DNA from: Bartonella massiliensis
GTDB lineage: Bacteria > Pseudomonadota > Alphaproteobacteria > Rhizobiales > Rhizobiaceae
Direction: 5' to 3'
NCBI RefSeq assembly: GCF_902150025.1
Contig: NZ_CABFVS010000020.1
Span: forward strand, 16,268 to 80,267
Length of the DNA: 64,000 nucleotides
Shown here: positions 39,544-48,728 of the stretch, piece after piece
Position numbering within the stretch: the first letter of the stretch is position 1
How the letters are laid out: the number at the start of each line of letters is the position of its first letter
The notes under the pieces: model-generated
What the model saw: only the letters and a program-made list of their open reading frames with translations
Database searches by the model: none
What the model was told of the DNA's origin: nothing
Program-made: the position numbers and the translations under genes

Positions 39544-40028
39544 TGAAACATTATTATTTTTTCCCTTTTTCTAGCGTTGCAATTATTTTTATGTGGCTGA
39601 TTTTAAATGGCTTTAGTTTCGGTCAATTGCTTTTAGGCGTTATCATTGCTTTGTTTGGGGGCTGGATGATGCGGCTTCTTGAGCCGGAAAAGATAACCAT
39701 TAAAAGCTGGCGTGCCGTTTTTCAGCTGTCTTTTCGTGTGTTTATTGATTCTATCGTTTCAAATATTGCTGTGGCTTGCTTTGTTTTAACCAAAAGATCT
39801 AGAAAACAGCAGTCTGGTTTTATTGTGGTGCCTATTTCACTTGAAAGTCGCACGGCTTTAGCTGTTTTAGCATGTATTCTTTCTGCAACTCCAGGGACTG
39901 TTTGGATTGCCTATAATAGAAGGAATAGTGAACTTTTGCTTCATGTCTTAAATTTTAAAAATGGATATGATTATCAAAAATTGATCAAACAACGCTATGA
40001 GCAATTACTTTTGGAGATTTTCTCATGA
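39543..40028 (+). CDS. mrpE: antiporter subunit E
   Basis: A 161-residue protein with two N-terminal membrane segments and the MrpE signature LESRTALAVLACILSATPGT. The start is GTG, overlapping the mrpD stop by one base (TAGTG). The end overlaps mrpF (ATGA). Confidence 0.92.
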   Translation: MKHYYFFPFSSVAIIFMWLILNGFSFGQLLLGVIIALFGGWMMRLLEPEKITIKSWRAVFQLSFRVFIDSIVSNIAVACFVLTKRSRKQQSGFIVVPISLESRTALAVLACILSATPGTVWIAYNRRNSELLLHVLNFKNGYDYQKLIKQRYEQLLLEIFS

Positions 40029-40306
40029 GTATGGTGATCCTTTATTGGGGGCTTTATCTCTCGCAGTTTTTTTTAAGTTTAGCAATGATTTTCGCACTGT
40101 TTCGGCTCGTTCGTGGTCCACGGGCACAGGATAGAATTTTGGGGTTGGATGCTCTTTATATCATCACTATTCTTTTGTTTCTGACCTTTGATATTCGTTC
40201 AGGAACAACCATTTATTTTGTGGCAGCTCTCATTGTTGGTTTATTGGGTCCTGTATCAAGTATTGCGTTGGCAAAATTTCTCATGCGGGGGGAGATTATT
40301 GAATGA
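40025..40306 (+). CDS. mrpF: antiporter subunit F
   Basis: A 93-residue, three-span protein with the family core FRLVRGPRAQDRILGLDALY and TFDIRSGTTIYFVAALIVGL. It overlaps both neighbours by ATGA. Confidence 0.93.
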   Translation: MSMVILYWGLYLSQFFLSLAMIFALFRLVRGPRAQDRILGLDALYIITILLFLTFDIRSGTTIYFVAALIVGLLGPVSSIALAKFLMRGEIIE

Positions 40307-40713
40307 AGGATGATGTATCGCTTGTTGTTGCTATTGCTGTTACGGTTTTTTTGATTTTAGGATCTTGCCTCACACTGATTGGAACCATAGGACTGGTGCG
40401 CCTTTCGAGTTTTTATAAGCGTTTACATATGCTTTCACTCAGTACAAGTTGGGGCGCTGGCAGTATTCTTATTGCGTCGTTTCTTTATTCAACTTTTGTA
40501 GATCATCATTTCGTTTTTCATGAATTTTTGTTAATGATTTTTTTACTTGTAACAATCCCCGTCGCTTCAATGCTTGTATCACAAGCAGCGGCTTATCGAC
40601 ATTATTCAGAAAATAAATCAGAAAAACCGTTGGCTCTTTTATCACGTCAGATGGAAAAACAAACATCTATTTCAGAAGAAATATCGTGTGATAAGAGCCA
40701 AAGCGATTTTTAA
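40303..40713 (+). CDS. mrpG: antiporter subunit G
   Basis: A 136-residue, three-span protein with GSCLTLIGTIGLVRLSSFYK and RLHMLSLSTSWGAG, typical of MrpG/PhaG, and a polar C-terminal tail. It ends the operon. The convergent MliC-like gene begins 16 bases after its stop. Confidence 0.92.
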   Translation: MKDDVSLVVAIAVTVFLILGSCLTLIGTIGLVRLSSFYKRLHMLSLSTSWGAGSILIASFLYSTFVDHHFVFHEFLLMIFLLVTIPVASMLVSQAAAYRHYSENKSEKPLALLSRQMEKQTSISEEISCDKSQSDF

Positions 40714-40729
40714 GGGACTATAAGCTTTT

Positions 40730-41122
40730 TTATTCTGTTTTTTGTTCTTCTACACATTGAATAAGATTTTTTTCTTCTGGATCATTAATGAGATCAGAAA
40801 GTATGGCTTCGTTTCCTTTTGTCCACCATATATAGGGACCTCCCATATATTTTGTTCCAGAAGCACTTATGCTACGGGAAGCGATGATCCGCTTTCCTTT
40901 CCACTTGAAATCAACAAGTGCAATACTATCCGCATTGAGATAGGTTACTTCAACACGCTCTTTACTTGTACCTGTTTCGCATTGATAGGTAGTAACTTCT
41001 GTTGTTGGTTCTGGATCATCTGGTACTTCGATGATTAAAGAGTTTGCAGAGGCATTGAGTGAACCGAATAGCGGTAGGCTTAAAGCAGTTAAAAATCCTA
41101 CAATAAAAGAAATTTTTTTCAT
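40730..41122 (-). CDS. MliC-like lysozyme inhibitor, copy 1
   Basis: A 130-residue exported protein (signal peptide MKKISFIVGFLTALSLPLFG, cleavage near NASA). The mature part resembles the MliC/PliC C-type lysozyme inhibitor family: TYQCETGTSKERVEVTYLNA, SASGTKYMGGPYIWWTKGNE, and a terminal cysteine that would pair with that in YQCE. There is no lipobox, so it is periplasmic rather than lipid-anchored. The neighbour at 41140-41523 is a close paralogue 17 bases away. Function is by family. Confidence 0.8.
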   Translation of the reverse strand: MKKISFIVGFLTALSLPLFGSLNASANSLIIEVPDDPEPTTEVTTYQCETGTSKERVEVTYLNADSIALVDFKWKGKRIIASRSISASGTKYMGGPYIWWTKGNEAILSDLINDPEEKNLIQCVEEQKTE

Positions 41123-41139
41123 GATATTTCCTCAGTTAT

Positions 41140-41523
41140 TTAAAATAATAACAATGATTCATCCTTACAGAGGATGGGGTTTTTTTCTTCTGGGTCTTGA
41201 ATAAGATCATAAAGTGTTACTTCTTTATTTTTCTCCCACCAAATATACTGCTCTCCTACATATTTTACTCCAGAAGCAGCAATGACATTCGCAGCGATAA
41301 TACGATCGCCTTTCCACTTGAAATCAATCAATGAAATATTACCAGCGTTGTGATAGGTTGCTTCAACGCGTTCTTTAGTTTCTCCGACATTACATTGGTA
41401 GGCTATAGTTTTTGTTTCTGGATTATCTGATACTTCAATGACTAAAGCAGCAGCGAAGGTACTGCTGATATTGAAAAATAATAAAGAGGAAAAAAATCCT
41501 AAAATTTGTAGAGTTTTTTTCAT
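41140..41523 (-). CDS. MliC-like lysozyme inhibitor, copy 2
   Basis: A 127-residue exported paralogue of the preceding gene, with a signal peptide (MKKTLQILGFFSSLLFFNIS). It shares YQCNVGETKERVEATYHNAG, VDFKWKGDRII-like and SGVKYVGEQYIWWEKNKE with copy 1. The two genes form a tandem pair and are probably one transcript, copy 2 first. Divergence is mostly in the N-terminal part of the mature protein. Confidence 0.8.
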   Translation of the reverse strand: MKKTLQILGFFSSLLFFNISSTFAAALVIEVSDNPETKTIAYQCNVGETKERVEATYHNAGNISLIDFKWKGDRIIAANVIAASGVKYVGEQYIWWEKNKEVTLYDLIQDPEEKNPILCKDESLLLF

Positions 41524-41563
41524 AATGCTTCCCTATATGAAAAGTAATTTGTCTTAAATACGA

Positions 41564-41867
41564 TGGTGTCTACGGCAGGATTCGAACCTGCGACCCCAGG
41601 ATTCATACCACTTCGGTTTTCACCGCCAGCCTTATCGGCTGTTTGTGGTCTGGACTGTCTCTTCACCTTGAAGCTTGCGCTTTTTAGGTGCTGCCCGTTC
41701 AGTCTCTACACCTTCCTCTCGTGTGAAGAGAAGCTTGGCTCGGGATTGGCATATAGTTCGCCTATGAAGCTTTCCCCGAATTTGAGCAGATCCGCTTTGA
41801 GGATTTCTTCTCAAAGTGCCCAATTTCTTTAGGAATCCTGTGCTCTATCCTACTGAGCTACGCAGAC
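41564..41867 (-). tRNA. tRNA-Arg(CCU) interrupted by a group I intron
   Basis: The exons are 41831-41867 (5' half, GTCTGCGTAGCTCAG to anticodon CCT) and 41564-41603 (3' half with GGTTCGAATCC and encoded CCA at 41564-41566). Joined, they form a normal cloverleaf: acceptor GTCTGCG/CGTAGAC and anticodon stem CAGGA/TCCTG with loop TTCCTAA. The intron lies directly after the anticodon. The same tRNA carries a group I intron in Agrobacterium. An ORF-like plus-strand reading through this gene is spurious. Confidence 0.92.
41604..41830 (-). other. group I self-splicing intron in tRNA-Arg(CCU)
   Basis: The 227-base intron begins after a 5' exon ending in U and ends in G, as group I introns do. Core elements are visible: an R-like segment GTAGAGACTGAACGGG within 41687-41709, and an S-like segment GAGACAGTCCAGACC within 41647-41664, whose GACT/AGTC can form P7. 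It has no reading frame or endonuclease, so it is the small type found in bacterial tRNAs. Confidence 0.85.
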
Positions 41868-41926
41868 ATCATCATAATTATTCTTTAATAGAAGTATAAA
41901 AACGAATCAATTATATTCAATATGAA

Positions 41927-43060
41927 TTAACGAATTTCTGTTAATTTTTGTTCCAAAAAGGATAAAACGGCATCTGGTGGAACATTTTTTGCAATAAATG
42001 ATTGACCAAGTCCGCGTGTCAAAATGAAAGTCAAGTTATTTTGTGAAACTTTTTTATCTTGAGCAATGAGAGTCATTAAAGTTTCGGCGTCTGGTAGTTC
42101 TCCTGGGATATCCTTTAACCCTGTAGGAAGACCTATAGTTTTAAGGTGTGCTTCGATGCGATGTGAAAGTGTGGGGTCACTTAGATTCAGTTGCGCAGAG
42201 AATTGGTGTGCCAGAATCATTCCAATTGCTACAGCTTCACCGTGAATTAAACGCTTTGAGTCATAAGCGGTTGCTGTTTCAAGCATGTGTCCAAAAGTAT
42301 GTCCAAGGTTTAAGAGTGCGCGTTCTCCTGTTTCGTATTCATCACGTGCTACAATGGTGGCTTTAAATTGGCATGAGCGAACAATGGCTTCTATTCGCAT
42401 AGGACCATTAGAGAAAATTTCTTGTCCGTTTTTTTCAAGCCATGCAAAGAAATCAGGTTGGTTAATGAGCCCATATTTGACCATTTCTGCATAACCTGCA
42501 CGAAATTCACGTGGTGGTAGTGTATCAAGAACAGATGTATCAGCAATAACGCATTGCGGTTGGTAAAAAGCACCAATAAGATTTTTGCCATATCGGCTGT
42601 TGATCCCCGTTTTTCCGCCAACAGAGGAATCAATTTGTGCAAGAAGTGTTGTAGGCATTTGAATGAAGTTCATCCCGCGGCGGATCATACTGGCCGCAAA
42701 TCCTGCTAGATCTCCAATGACACCGCCACCAAAAGCAATAACACAGTCACCTCTTTCTAAACGAGCAGCAAGAATTTGATCGATGACAGTTTGCAAGGTT
42801 GAAAATGATTTTGATTGTTCTCCTGCTTCTACAATAATAGGGACAGTATGAATTTTATTTTTTGTTAATTCTTTTTGTAATGTATCTAAGTGGAGAGATG
42901 CAACATTGGTATCTGTGACAATTGCCAAACGCGTTTGATGAAAATCTTTTTTCTGAAGAGCATTTTTAATCTGTAAAGCAGCTTGCGCAATAAGATCTGG
43001 GCCAATGAGGATATCGTAACAGTGTTTGTCTAATTTAATGGTGACGGTTCTGGCTTGCAT
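41927..43060 (-). CDS. aroB: 3-dehydroquinate synthase
   Basis: The 377-residue NAD- and Zn-dependent enzyme makes 3-dehydroquinate from DAHP. Seen are the NAD region [39 protein letters not shown], the Zn-ligand segments [13 protein letters not shown] and [12 protein letters not shown], and HGEAVAIGM. It lies 17 bases downstream of aroK in a two-gene aro operon. Confidence 0.96.
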   Translation of the reverse strand: MQARTVTIKLDKHCYDILIGPDLIAQAALQIKNALQKKDFHQTRLAIVTDTNVASLHLDTLQKELTKNKIHTVPIIVEAGEQSKSFSTLQTVIDQILAARLERGDCVIAFGGGVIGDLAGFAASMIRRGMNFIQMPTTLLAQIDSSVGGKTGINSRYGKNLIGAFYQPQCVIADTSVLDTLPPREFRAGYAEMVKYGLINQPDFFAWLEKNGQEIFSNGPMRIEAIVRSCQFKATIVARDEYETGERALLNLGHTFGHMLETATAYDSKRLIHGEAVAIGMILAHQFSAQLNLSDPTLSHRIEAHLKTIGLPTGLKDIPGELPDAETLMTLIAQDKKVSQNNLTFILTRGLGQSFIAKNVPPDAVLSFLEQKLTEIR

Positions 43061-43077
43061 GCTTGTTCTTTCTATCG

Positions 43078-43668
43078 TTATTTTTTTGTATGGAGGTAAT
43101 GCTGGAGAGATCGTATGACAGTTTTTGCTACGCTGCGGGGACTTTCTTTATGACTGTTAATTGTTACGTTTGCTTTTGCATAGAGAGGATAACGCTGTTC
43201 CATAAGTTTTTGCATCGTTTCTTTAGGATTTTCTGTTTGAAGAAGCGGTCGTGTTGGGCGCTTGGAAACGCGTTGCATGAGGACATCAAGATCTGCTTTG
43301 AGCCAGATAGATATTCCATTTTGATGAATAGCTTTTTGTGTCTCTTGATTTATGTAAGCACCGCCACCCGTTGCTAAGACAAGAGGGCGTTGTTTTATGA
43401 GGTTGAGAATAACACGTTGTTCAAGAGTACGAAATTCCGCTTCACCATAGATTTTAAAGATTTCTGTGATAGACATTTGTGCTGCTTTTTCGATTTCTTG
43501 ATCAGAATCATAAAAGGGTAAATCAAGCATGGTGGCAACACGTTTTCCAATGATTGATTTTCCTGCGCCCATAAGACCAACAAACACAAGAACTTGGTTA
43601 TCGAGAGATGATAAGAGTTGTCTTTTTATTTGCGATAGGGGGGGATGTTGGGGTCGATTACTTTTCAT
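43078..43668 (-). CDS. aroK: shikimate kinase
   Basis: A 196-residue P-loop kinase making shikimate 3-phosphate. P-loop GLMGAGKS is at residues 31-38, then [16 protein letters not shown] and LATGGGAYI. The N-terminal 25 residues before the kinase fold are extra. They include a C7 tract (codons for Pro-Pro, near 43641-43647), a slippage-prone site just ahead of the P-loop. Confidence 0.95.
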   Translation of the reverse strand: MKSNRPQHPPLSQIKRQLLSSLDNQVLVFVGLMGAGKSIIGKRVATMLDLPFYDSDQEIEKAAQMSITEIFKIYGEAEFRTLEQRVILNLIKQRPLVLATGGGAYINQETQKAIHQNGISIWLKADLDVLMQRVSKRPTRPLLQTENPKETMQKLMEQRYPLYAKANVTINSHKESPRSVAKTVIRSLQHYLHTKK

Positions 43669-43767
43669 AGCTTATTTCGGCATTTATCTGCTTTAAAGTC
43701 AATTCCTGTTAATCTTTATAAGGTAGGATTTAAGAGATAGAATATTTTGGAAAAAGTTTATTATTTT

Positions 43768-43929
43768 ATGCCAACGTTAACCAGACTTTTGATGATTCTT
43801 TTCATTTTGCTTGCTATTCTCTTTAGTATAATGGTCATTCTTGTGGTTTTTGTTGAACCCGTAACTGTGGATATTTCTGTTGATGTCCCTTTGGATTCGC
43901 AGAATCATTCCTTGGAAAAGAATCAATGA
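43768..43929 (+). CDS. small single-span membrane protein upstream of xerD
   Basis: ATG 43768 gives 53 residues: MPTLTRLLMILFILLAILFS begins a membrane segment, then VVFVEPVTVDISVDVPLD, probably periplasmic. Proteins of this shape lie between aroK and xerD in other Hyphomicrobiales. A TTG at 43747 would add seven residues. The stop overlaps the xerD ATG (ATGA), so the two genes are coupled. Function is unknown. Confidence 0.7.
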   Translation: MPTLTRLLMILFILLAILFSIMVILVVFVEPVTVDISVDVPLDSQNHSLEKNQ

Positions 43930-44864
43930 AAAGTAACCTTGTGATAGAGCGTTTTCTTGAAATGATGAGTGCTGAGCGAGGCGCTTCTGCCCATACGCTT
44001 GCGGCTTATCAGCATGATTTACAGTGGGCGCAAGACGAATTGTCTTCGCATTCTGTTTCGCTCCTTTCAGTACAAAAAGAAGATTTGACTGGTCTTTTGT
44101 CGCTGATGCATACATATGGTTTTGCTGCCACTTCACAAGCGCGCCGTTTATCAACATTGCGTCAATTTTATCAGTTTCTTTATGCAGAAGGATTAAGAGA
44201 AGATGATCCTTCTCATGATATTGATGCTCCTCGTCAAGGGCGCCCTTTGCCAAAAATTATCAGTGAAGATGTGGTGACAAAATTTCTTGATTTGGCGGAA
44301 GTAGAGGTTAATCAAGCAGATTATGGATCTAAGAATTATCTGCGCGCATTGCGTCTTCAGCTGTTGAGCGAAATGCTTTATGCAACGGGATTACGCATTA
44401 GTGAGTTGGTGAGTCTGCCTGTGCAGGCTGTTCGGGGGAAAGCATACAGTATTTTGGTTCGGGGTAAGGGAAAAAAAGAACGAATGGTGTTGTTATCAAA
44501 AAAAGCCCATCAAGTTCTTTTGCAGTGGTTGGATTTGCGTGATAAAGGGAAAGATGCGAAAAGTCTTTATCTTTTTCCGGCGCATTCAGAAACAGGCTAT
44601 ATTGCGCGTCAAGTTGTTGCACGGGAATTGAAAAAACTTGCTAAAAGAGCTGGAATAAGAAGTGAAAGCTTTTCTCCCCATGTGTTGCGTCATGCTTTTG
44701 CTAGCCATCTTTTGCAAAATGGTGCAGATTTGCGTGCTGTTCAACATTTGTTAGGTCATTCTGATATTTCTACGACTCAGATTTATACCCATGTGTTGGA
44801 GGAGAGACTTTATAATCTCGTTAATGAGCATCATCCACTTGCTGATGCGCAAAAGGCCCGTTAA
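43926..44864 (+). CDS. xerD: tyrosine recombinase XerD
   Basis: A 312-residue site-specific recombinase that resolves chromosome dimers at dif with XerC. It has the N-terminal SAM-like DNA-binding domain (SAERGASAHTLAAYQHDLQ) and the catalytic set: Arg in ATGLRISELVSL near residue 158, Lys in VRGKGKKERMV, HxxR in SPHVLRHAFASHLL, His in LLGHSDISTT, and the nucleophile Tyr in QIYTHV. XerC is the alternative, but this neighbourhood (aroK on one side, accA on the other) is that of xerD. Confidence 0.9.
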   Translation: MKSNLVIERFLEMMSAERGASAHTLAAYQHDLQWAQDELSSHSVSLLSVQKEDLTGLLSLMHTYGFAATSQARRLSTLRQFYQFLYAEGLREDDPSHDIDAPRQGRPLPKIISEDVVTKFLDLAEVEVNQADYGSKNYLRALRLQLLSEMLYATGLRISELVSLPVQAVRGKAYSILVRGKGKKERMVLLSKKAHQVLLQWLDLRDKGKDAKSLYLFPAHSETGYIARQVVARELKKLAKRAGIRSESFSPHVLRHAFASHLLQNGADLRAVQHLLGHSDISTTQIYTHVLEERLYNLVNEHHPLADAQKAR

Positions 44865-44942
44865 AGAAAAGGTGATGTTTTGGAAAAAAACTTTATAAAG
44901 CAAATTATAAGTGTATAAGTGACACTGAATGAGTTGGTGCAA

Positions 44943-45899
44943 ATGTATAATTATCTTGATTTTGAAAAACCAGTTGCTGATCTTGATGGAAAAATTCTTG
45001 AATTAAAAAAAATTTCTCAGGAAAAAGGCAGTCTTGATATGAGTGACGAGATTGCGCGTCTTGAAACACGTTCCCAAACGGCATTGCGTGATATTTATAA
45101 AAAATTATCGCCATGGCAAAAAACACAAGTCGCTCGTCATCCTGATCGTCCACATTTTATGGACTATGCCAAACGCTTGTTGAGTGATGTTACACCTTTG
45201 GCAGGAGATCGAAAGTTTGCTGAAGACGAGGCTATTCAAGCCGGTTTTGCACGCTTTAAGGGAGAAGCAGTTGCTTACATCGGTCAAGAGAAAGGTCACG
45301 ATACGCAAACACGTTTGCGCTATAATTTTGGTTCTGCACGGCCAGAAGGATATCGTAAAGCTGTCCGTATTATGGAAATGGCGGACCGCTTTGGTTTACC
45401 ACTCCTTACTTTTGTTGATACGGCAGGCGCTTATCCTGGGGTAAGCGCTGAAGAACGTGGGCAAGCAGAAGCAATTGCTCAATCAACAGCAGCAACTTTG
45501 CGTCTAAAAGTTCCAGTTGTGTCCGTTGTTATTGGAGAAGGGGGGTCTGGGGGGGCGATAGCAATTGCCGCGGCTAATAAAGTTTATATGTTGGAACACG
45601 CAATTTACTCGGTTATTTCTCCAGAAGGCGCAGCTTCTATTTTATGGCGTGATCCAGCCCGCGCAAAAGATGCTGCAATGAATATGCGTATTACCGCTCA
45701 AGATTTGTATCGATTAAAGATTATTGATGGCATTATTTCAGAACCTTTAGGTGGGGCGCATCGTGGTAAAGAAATTGTCATTGATGCAACGGGTGAGATT
45801 ATTTCGGAGGCTTTAAAAGCGATGGTTGGAAAAGATGGTGAAGTTCTTAGACAAGAGCGAAGGGAAAAATATCTTCAAATTGGTCGCTCGTTAGCATAA
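44943..45899 (+). CDS. accA: acetyl-CoA carboxylase carboxyltransferase subunit alpha
   Basis: A 318-residue subunit that transfers CO2 from biotin-BCCP to acetyl-CoA. ATG 44943 gives the conserved N-terminus MYNYLDFEKPVADLDGKI; an upstream GTG at 44919 adds eight unconserved residues. The active-site region has TFVDTAGAYPGVSAEERGQA and VIGEGGSGGAIAIAAAN. The latter is encoded with G6 and G7 tracts near 45540-45556. AccD is not in this window. Confidence 0.96.
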   Translation: MYNYLDFEKPVADLDGKILELKKISQEKGSLDMSDEIARLETRSQTALRDIYKKLSPWQKTQVARHPDRPHFMDYAKRLLSDVTPLAGDRKFAEDEAIQAGFARFKGEAVAYIGQEKGHDTQTRLRYNFGSARPEGYRKAVRIMEMADRFGLPLLTFVDTAGAYPGVSAEERGQAEAIAQSTAATLRLKVPVVSVVIGEGGSGGAIAIAAANKVYMLEHAIYSVISPEGAASILWRDPARAKDAAMNMRITAQDLYRLKIIDGIISEPLGGAHRGKEIVIDATGEIISEALKAMVGKDGEVLRQERREKYLQIGRSLA

Positions 45900-45937
45900 G
45901 TCATTTTTTGTGAGGGGTGTTGGATTGGAGTTTTTTG

Positions 45938-46687
45938 ATGATATTTAACAGATTCATCGCTGTGTGTGTGTTGTTTGTAATGGGAATATTGACGGCCTGT
46001 GAAGGAAGATTACCGGCTTCTATTCGTGCTAAAGTTGAGCAACCTCTTCCGCAAGAAATCCAGGATAGAATGGCTTTATATGATATTGATCCTTATGCAC
46101 CAATTGTGATGCGCTTTTTCAAGGAGGAAAATGTTGCTGAAGTTTGGAAGCAATCTCGTTCCGGTCCTTTTATCTTGATTGCGCGCTATGGTATTTGTAA
46201 ATGGTCTGGCAAGCTTGGACCTAAATATAAAGAAGGGGATCTTCAGACACCGGAAGGTTTTTATACGATTACGGCAAATCAAATGAATCCTTATTCAAAA
46301 TATTATCTTTCTTTTAATATAGGATTTCCTAACCTTTATGATCAGGAAAATGGTCGTACGGGAAGCAATCTTATGGTGCATGGTTCTTGCTTTTCTGCTG
46401 GTTGTTATTCTATGAGTGATAAGAATATGGCTCAGATTTATGCGTTTGCACGGGATGCTTTTAAAGGAGGACAAAGAGCATTTCAGCTGCAGGCTTTTCC
46501 TTTCCGCATGACCGAGGATAATATGTCACGTCATCGCAATGATCCGCATTATCAATTCTGGGTTATGCTTAAGAAAGGTTATGATTTTTTTGAAGAAAAT
46601 CGTCAACCCCCAACCGTTGAAGTTTATGGAAAACGTTACGTTTTTAATCGCGGTATTGATAAAACTTCAGCTTCCCTAATGAAGTGA
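45938..46687 (+). CDS. L,D-transpeptidase (YkuD family) lipoprotein
   Basis: ATG 45938 gives 249 residues with a lipobox ILTAC (Cys21), so it is a membrane-anchored periplasmic enzyme. The YkuD catalytic segment LMVHGSCFSAGCYSMSD holds the active-site histidine and cysteine, preceded by LQTPEGFYTITANQM and NIGFPNLYD, the YafK-like layout. It may crosslink peptidoglycan or attach proteins to it. It follows accA by 38 bases and is probably co-transcribed. Confidence 0.88.
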   Translation: MIFNRFIAVCVLFVMGILTACEGRLPASIRAKVEQPLPQEIQDRMALYDIDPYAPIVMRFFKEENVAEVWKQSRSGPFILIARYGICKWSGKLGPKYKEGDLQTPEGFYTITANQMNPYSKYYLSFNIGFPNLYDQENGRTGSNLMVHGSCFSAGCYSMSDKNMAQIYAFARDAFKGGQRAFQLQAFPFRMTEDNMSRHRNDPHYQFWVMLKKGYDFFEENRQPPTVEVYGKRYVFNRGIDKTSASLMK

Positions 46688-47079
46688 GTGTTATTGTATT
46701 CTGCTATACTGTAAAATATCATCGCTTATGATGGCGGTAATATAGGACATGAAAGAACTTTACGCATAAGGTGCTTAAGGAAGTCGTCAGTATTTTAAAA
46801 GCGCTGAGTTTTTATAGAATTGTATACCATTAAATCAGATGCAGTGAGAAACTCAAGAGAAATTTAGTCACAAAAGTTAGGTTGTTTGCATGTCGATATC
46901 GGTGGTTAATCTTTATTTTTTAGTGAAGAGTAAATTAATATAACGTGCATCTCTCTTTGTTATTTCTTTCAAAGGTTTTATTATTCTTTCATGCTGTAAA
47001 TGTTGTTTTGGCATATTCATAACGGAAATTATCCTTTTGTTTTTCAAATTTTTTAATAGGATCTCACGCTCTTCATTTA

Positions 47080-47475
47080 AAACAAAATGCTTCAAACAGA
47101 ATATACTTTTGGGACTCGTACTTTCTTTAAAGCATGTCACACCCATTTTACGATAGTGCCTGTGGAGGAATAACGGTGATTTCGTTGAGCAACCACCCCT
47201 ATTTTTACGCTTGATTAGAAGCAAGTCGGTATCATCCTATATTTTTCAGTGTCTGATGTTACAACAGCTTTTGACATTTGGAACAGTTTATAAAAGGCAT
47301 TTTTATTGTACGGTTTTTATCCATGCGGTTCTGCCTGTTTGTAATGTGCAAGAAAATTATTTTGGTTGATTCAACATGGGAATAGATTTGAAATGAGAGA
47401 ATCTTACAAAATATTAGGGACGCTTGTTCAATATAGAAGTAACAAATTATATTTATAAATCAATGTGTTGTTATT
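47080..47475 (-). mobile_element. degenerate integrase-leader element, copy C
   Basis: Minus-strand translation near 47110-47230 gives the integrase N-terminal phrases LLIKRKNRG and HRHYRKMGVTCFKES. The leader (47275-47475) has GTTTTTATCCATGCGG, TTTGTAATGTGCAAG, GATTTGAAATGAGAGAATCT, and TATAAATCAATGTGTTG. Confidence 0.65.
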
Positions 47476-47904
47476 ATTATATAAGATACATTCATACATT
47501 TTATAATACGATATTATCTCTGTTTTATTTCAGTTTTTTGCCTAAATTTAAGGAGGCTTTTTTTCAATCGGCTAGAGAAATATAGAGTTGAGTGGAATAT
47601 TTAAAACCAAGTAATTTGTCTCATGGAGTTGTGAAATGAATCCCATGAAGTGATTTGCAGATGAAGTGTGTATCGAGATAAAACAACCTAATTACAGATT
47701 GGTAAACATTAAAAAATTTTATAATAATAATTTGATTTAAAATGATAATTTATAATTATTCAGTTTGAGTAAGAGTCTGAATATCATGAGGAGCTTTTAT
47801 CTTAAAATCTGTTTATGATGAATAAATCAAAACCATTTTTTTTACACGCCATAAATTGAGTTGCTACGTGAATAGAACTCTTAAAGAAATAAAATACTCC
47901 TTAT

Positions 47905-48110
47905 CAAGGTTCTAAAGTACCGAAAACTTCTAAAGTATTTTCAACCGGTAAAGAGTATGATGCTGCTAGCTTACGTATTTATAGAGTAAAAATGATGGAT
48001 AGGTTTCATCCATTTCATGGAGGGATTTTACCTTATATCATTCATGGGTAGTTTTCTGAAGTAAGGGGGGAATTGAAAAACATTTCTTTAAAAATAAGTG
48101 CGTGAATTCG
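47905..48110 (+). mobile_element. degenerate integrase fragment, copy D
   Basis: Plus-strand translation near 47948-48055 reads GKEYDAASLRIYRVKMMDRF and YIIHG, matching the integrase phrases GKVYDGAGLLLHKRKDGN and YTIHG of copy I. Stops interrupt it. The leader is not clearly kept. Confidence 0.5.
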
Positions 48111-48255
48111 CGATACAATGATGTTCTATTGGGGCATTCTATTTTATGTAAGAGGTGTGACTATTTTACAAATAAGGGTAATATGCTAGCATTAGAGTAT
48201 TTTAATATGTAGTCATTTTGCGTCATAAATTTTTGTAAGAGATCCCAAAAGCGTA

Positions 48256-48425
48256 AATTGTGGTGTCGTCTATAGCAATTTTACCCTCCAGTAAAAAGAT
48301 ACGAGTAAGTTTATGGGGTTATGATTGTATAGAAGGTGTAAAGCATTGTTTAAAATGTGTATTTCTCTTTTTCATCTCATAATGTGTTATTTATAAGTAA
48401 ATTTGAAGAGTCATGTTTATGAAAG
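48256..48425 (-). pseudogene. decayed internal fragment of the cobW-type gene
   Basis: This stretch aligns with 49050-49215 inside the intact gene: for example AAAAAGATACGAGTAAGTTT against AAAAGGTACGAATGGTTTTA, and CTCATAATGTGTTATTTATA against TTCCATAATGTTTTATTTAT. It is on the same strand, about 300 bases beyond the gene's 3' end, and directly beside element copy E. Confidence 0.6.
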
Positions 48426-48434
48426 TTTTTTATA

Positions 48435-48700
48435 AATTAATAACATATTGTTTCTCAAATTGAATGAGAGCTCTGAATACTGTAATATTTTTTCATTCCA
48501 AACTGATTTCATGTTGAATCAATTAAAATTATTTGCTTGCCCGTCACAAACGGGGAACCTGTTTGGGTAAAAACTGTACAATAAAAATGCCTCTGATGAA
48601 TCGTCTCAAGCGCTAAGAGCTCACTGTACATTAGGAAATGACAAAATCTATGGTGGAGCTATTTTTCTTCTTTAAAAATGTAAAGAGGATAGGTTCAGTG
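48435..48700 (+). mobile_element. degenerate integrase-leader element, copy E
   Basis: Opposite orientation to copy C. The leader (48460-48590) in reverse complement keeps the AATGAGAGCTC / TTCATTCCAAACTGATTT order and a Lys/Gly-type CTTGCCCGTCACAAACGGGG dyad. The integrase part (48595-48690) includes AAAATCTATGGTGGAGCT, that is KIYGGA. Confidence 0.55.
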
Positions 48701-48728
48701 GGTTTAACGGTATATCATGAGGGGAGAA

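Larger units (their letters stand above)
46688..48728. other. 2-kb non-coding region with decayed element copies and a cobW fragment
   Basis: No intact gene. It holds element copies C (47080-47475), D (47905-48110) and E (48435-48700) and a decayed fragment of the neighbouring cobW-type gene (48256-48425). The open frame at 46913-47224 on the minus strand is partly integrase-derived (HRHYRKMGVTCFKES) and is not a real gene. 47480-47900 is AT-rich with nothing recognised. Confidence 0.6.

Noticed and set aside
41563..41832. Plus-strand ORF of 89 codons starting VSTAGFEPATPGF
   Set aside because: It is antisense to tRNA-Arg(CCU) and its intron; the start is the reverse of the T-arm, a well-known spurious ORF.
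46913..47224. 103-codon minus-strand ORF
   Set aside because: Part is recognisable integrase debris and the rest has no features; counted as element copy C.
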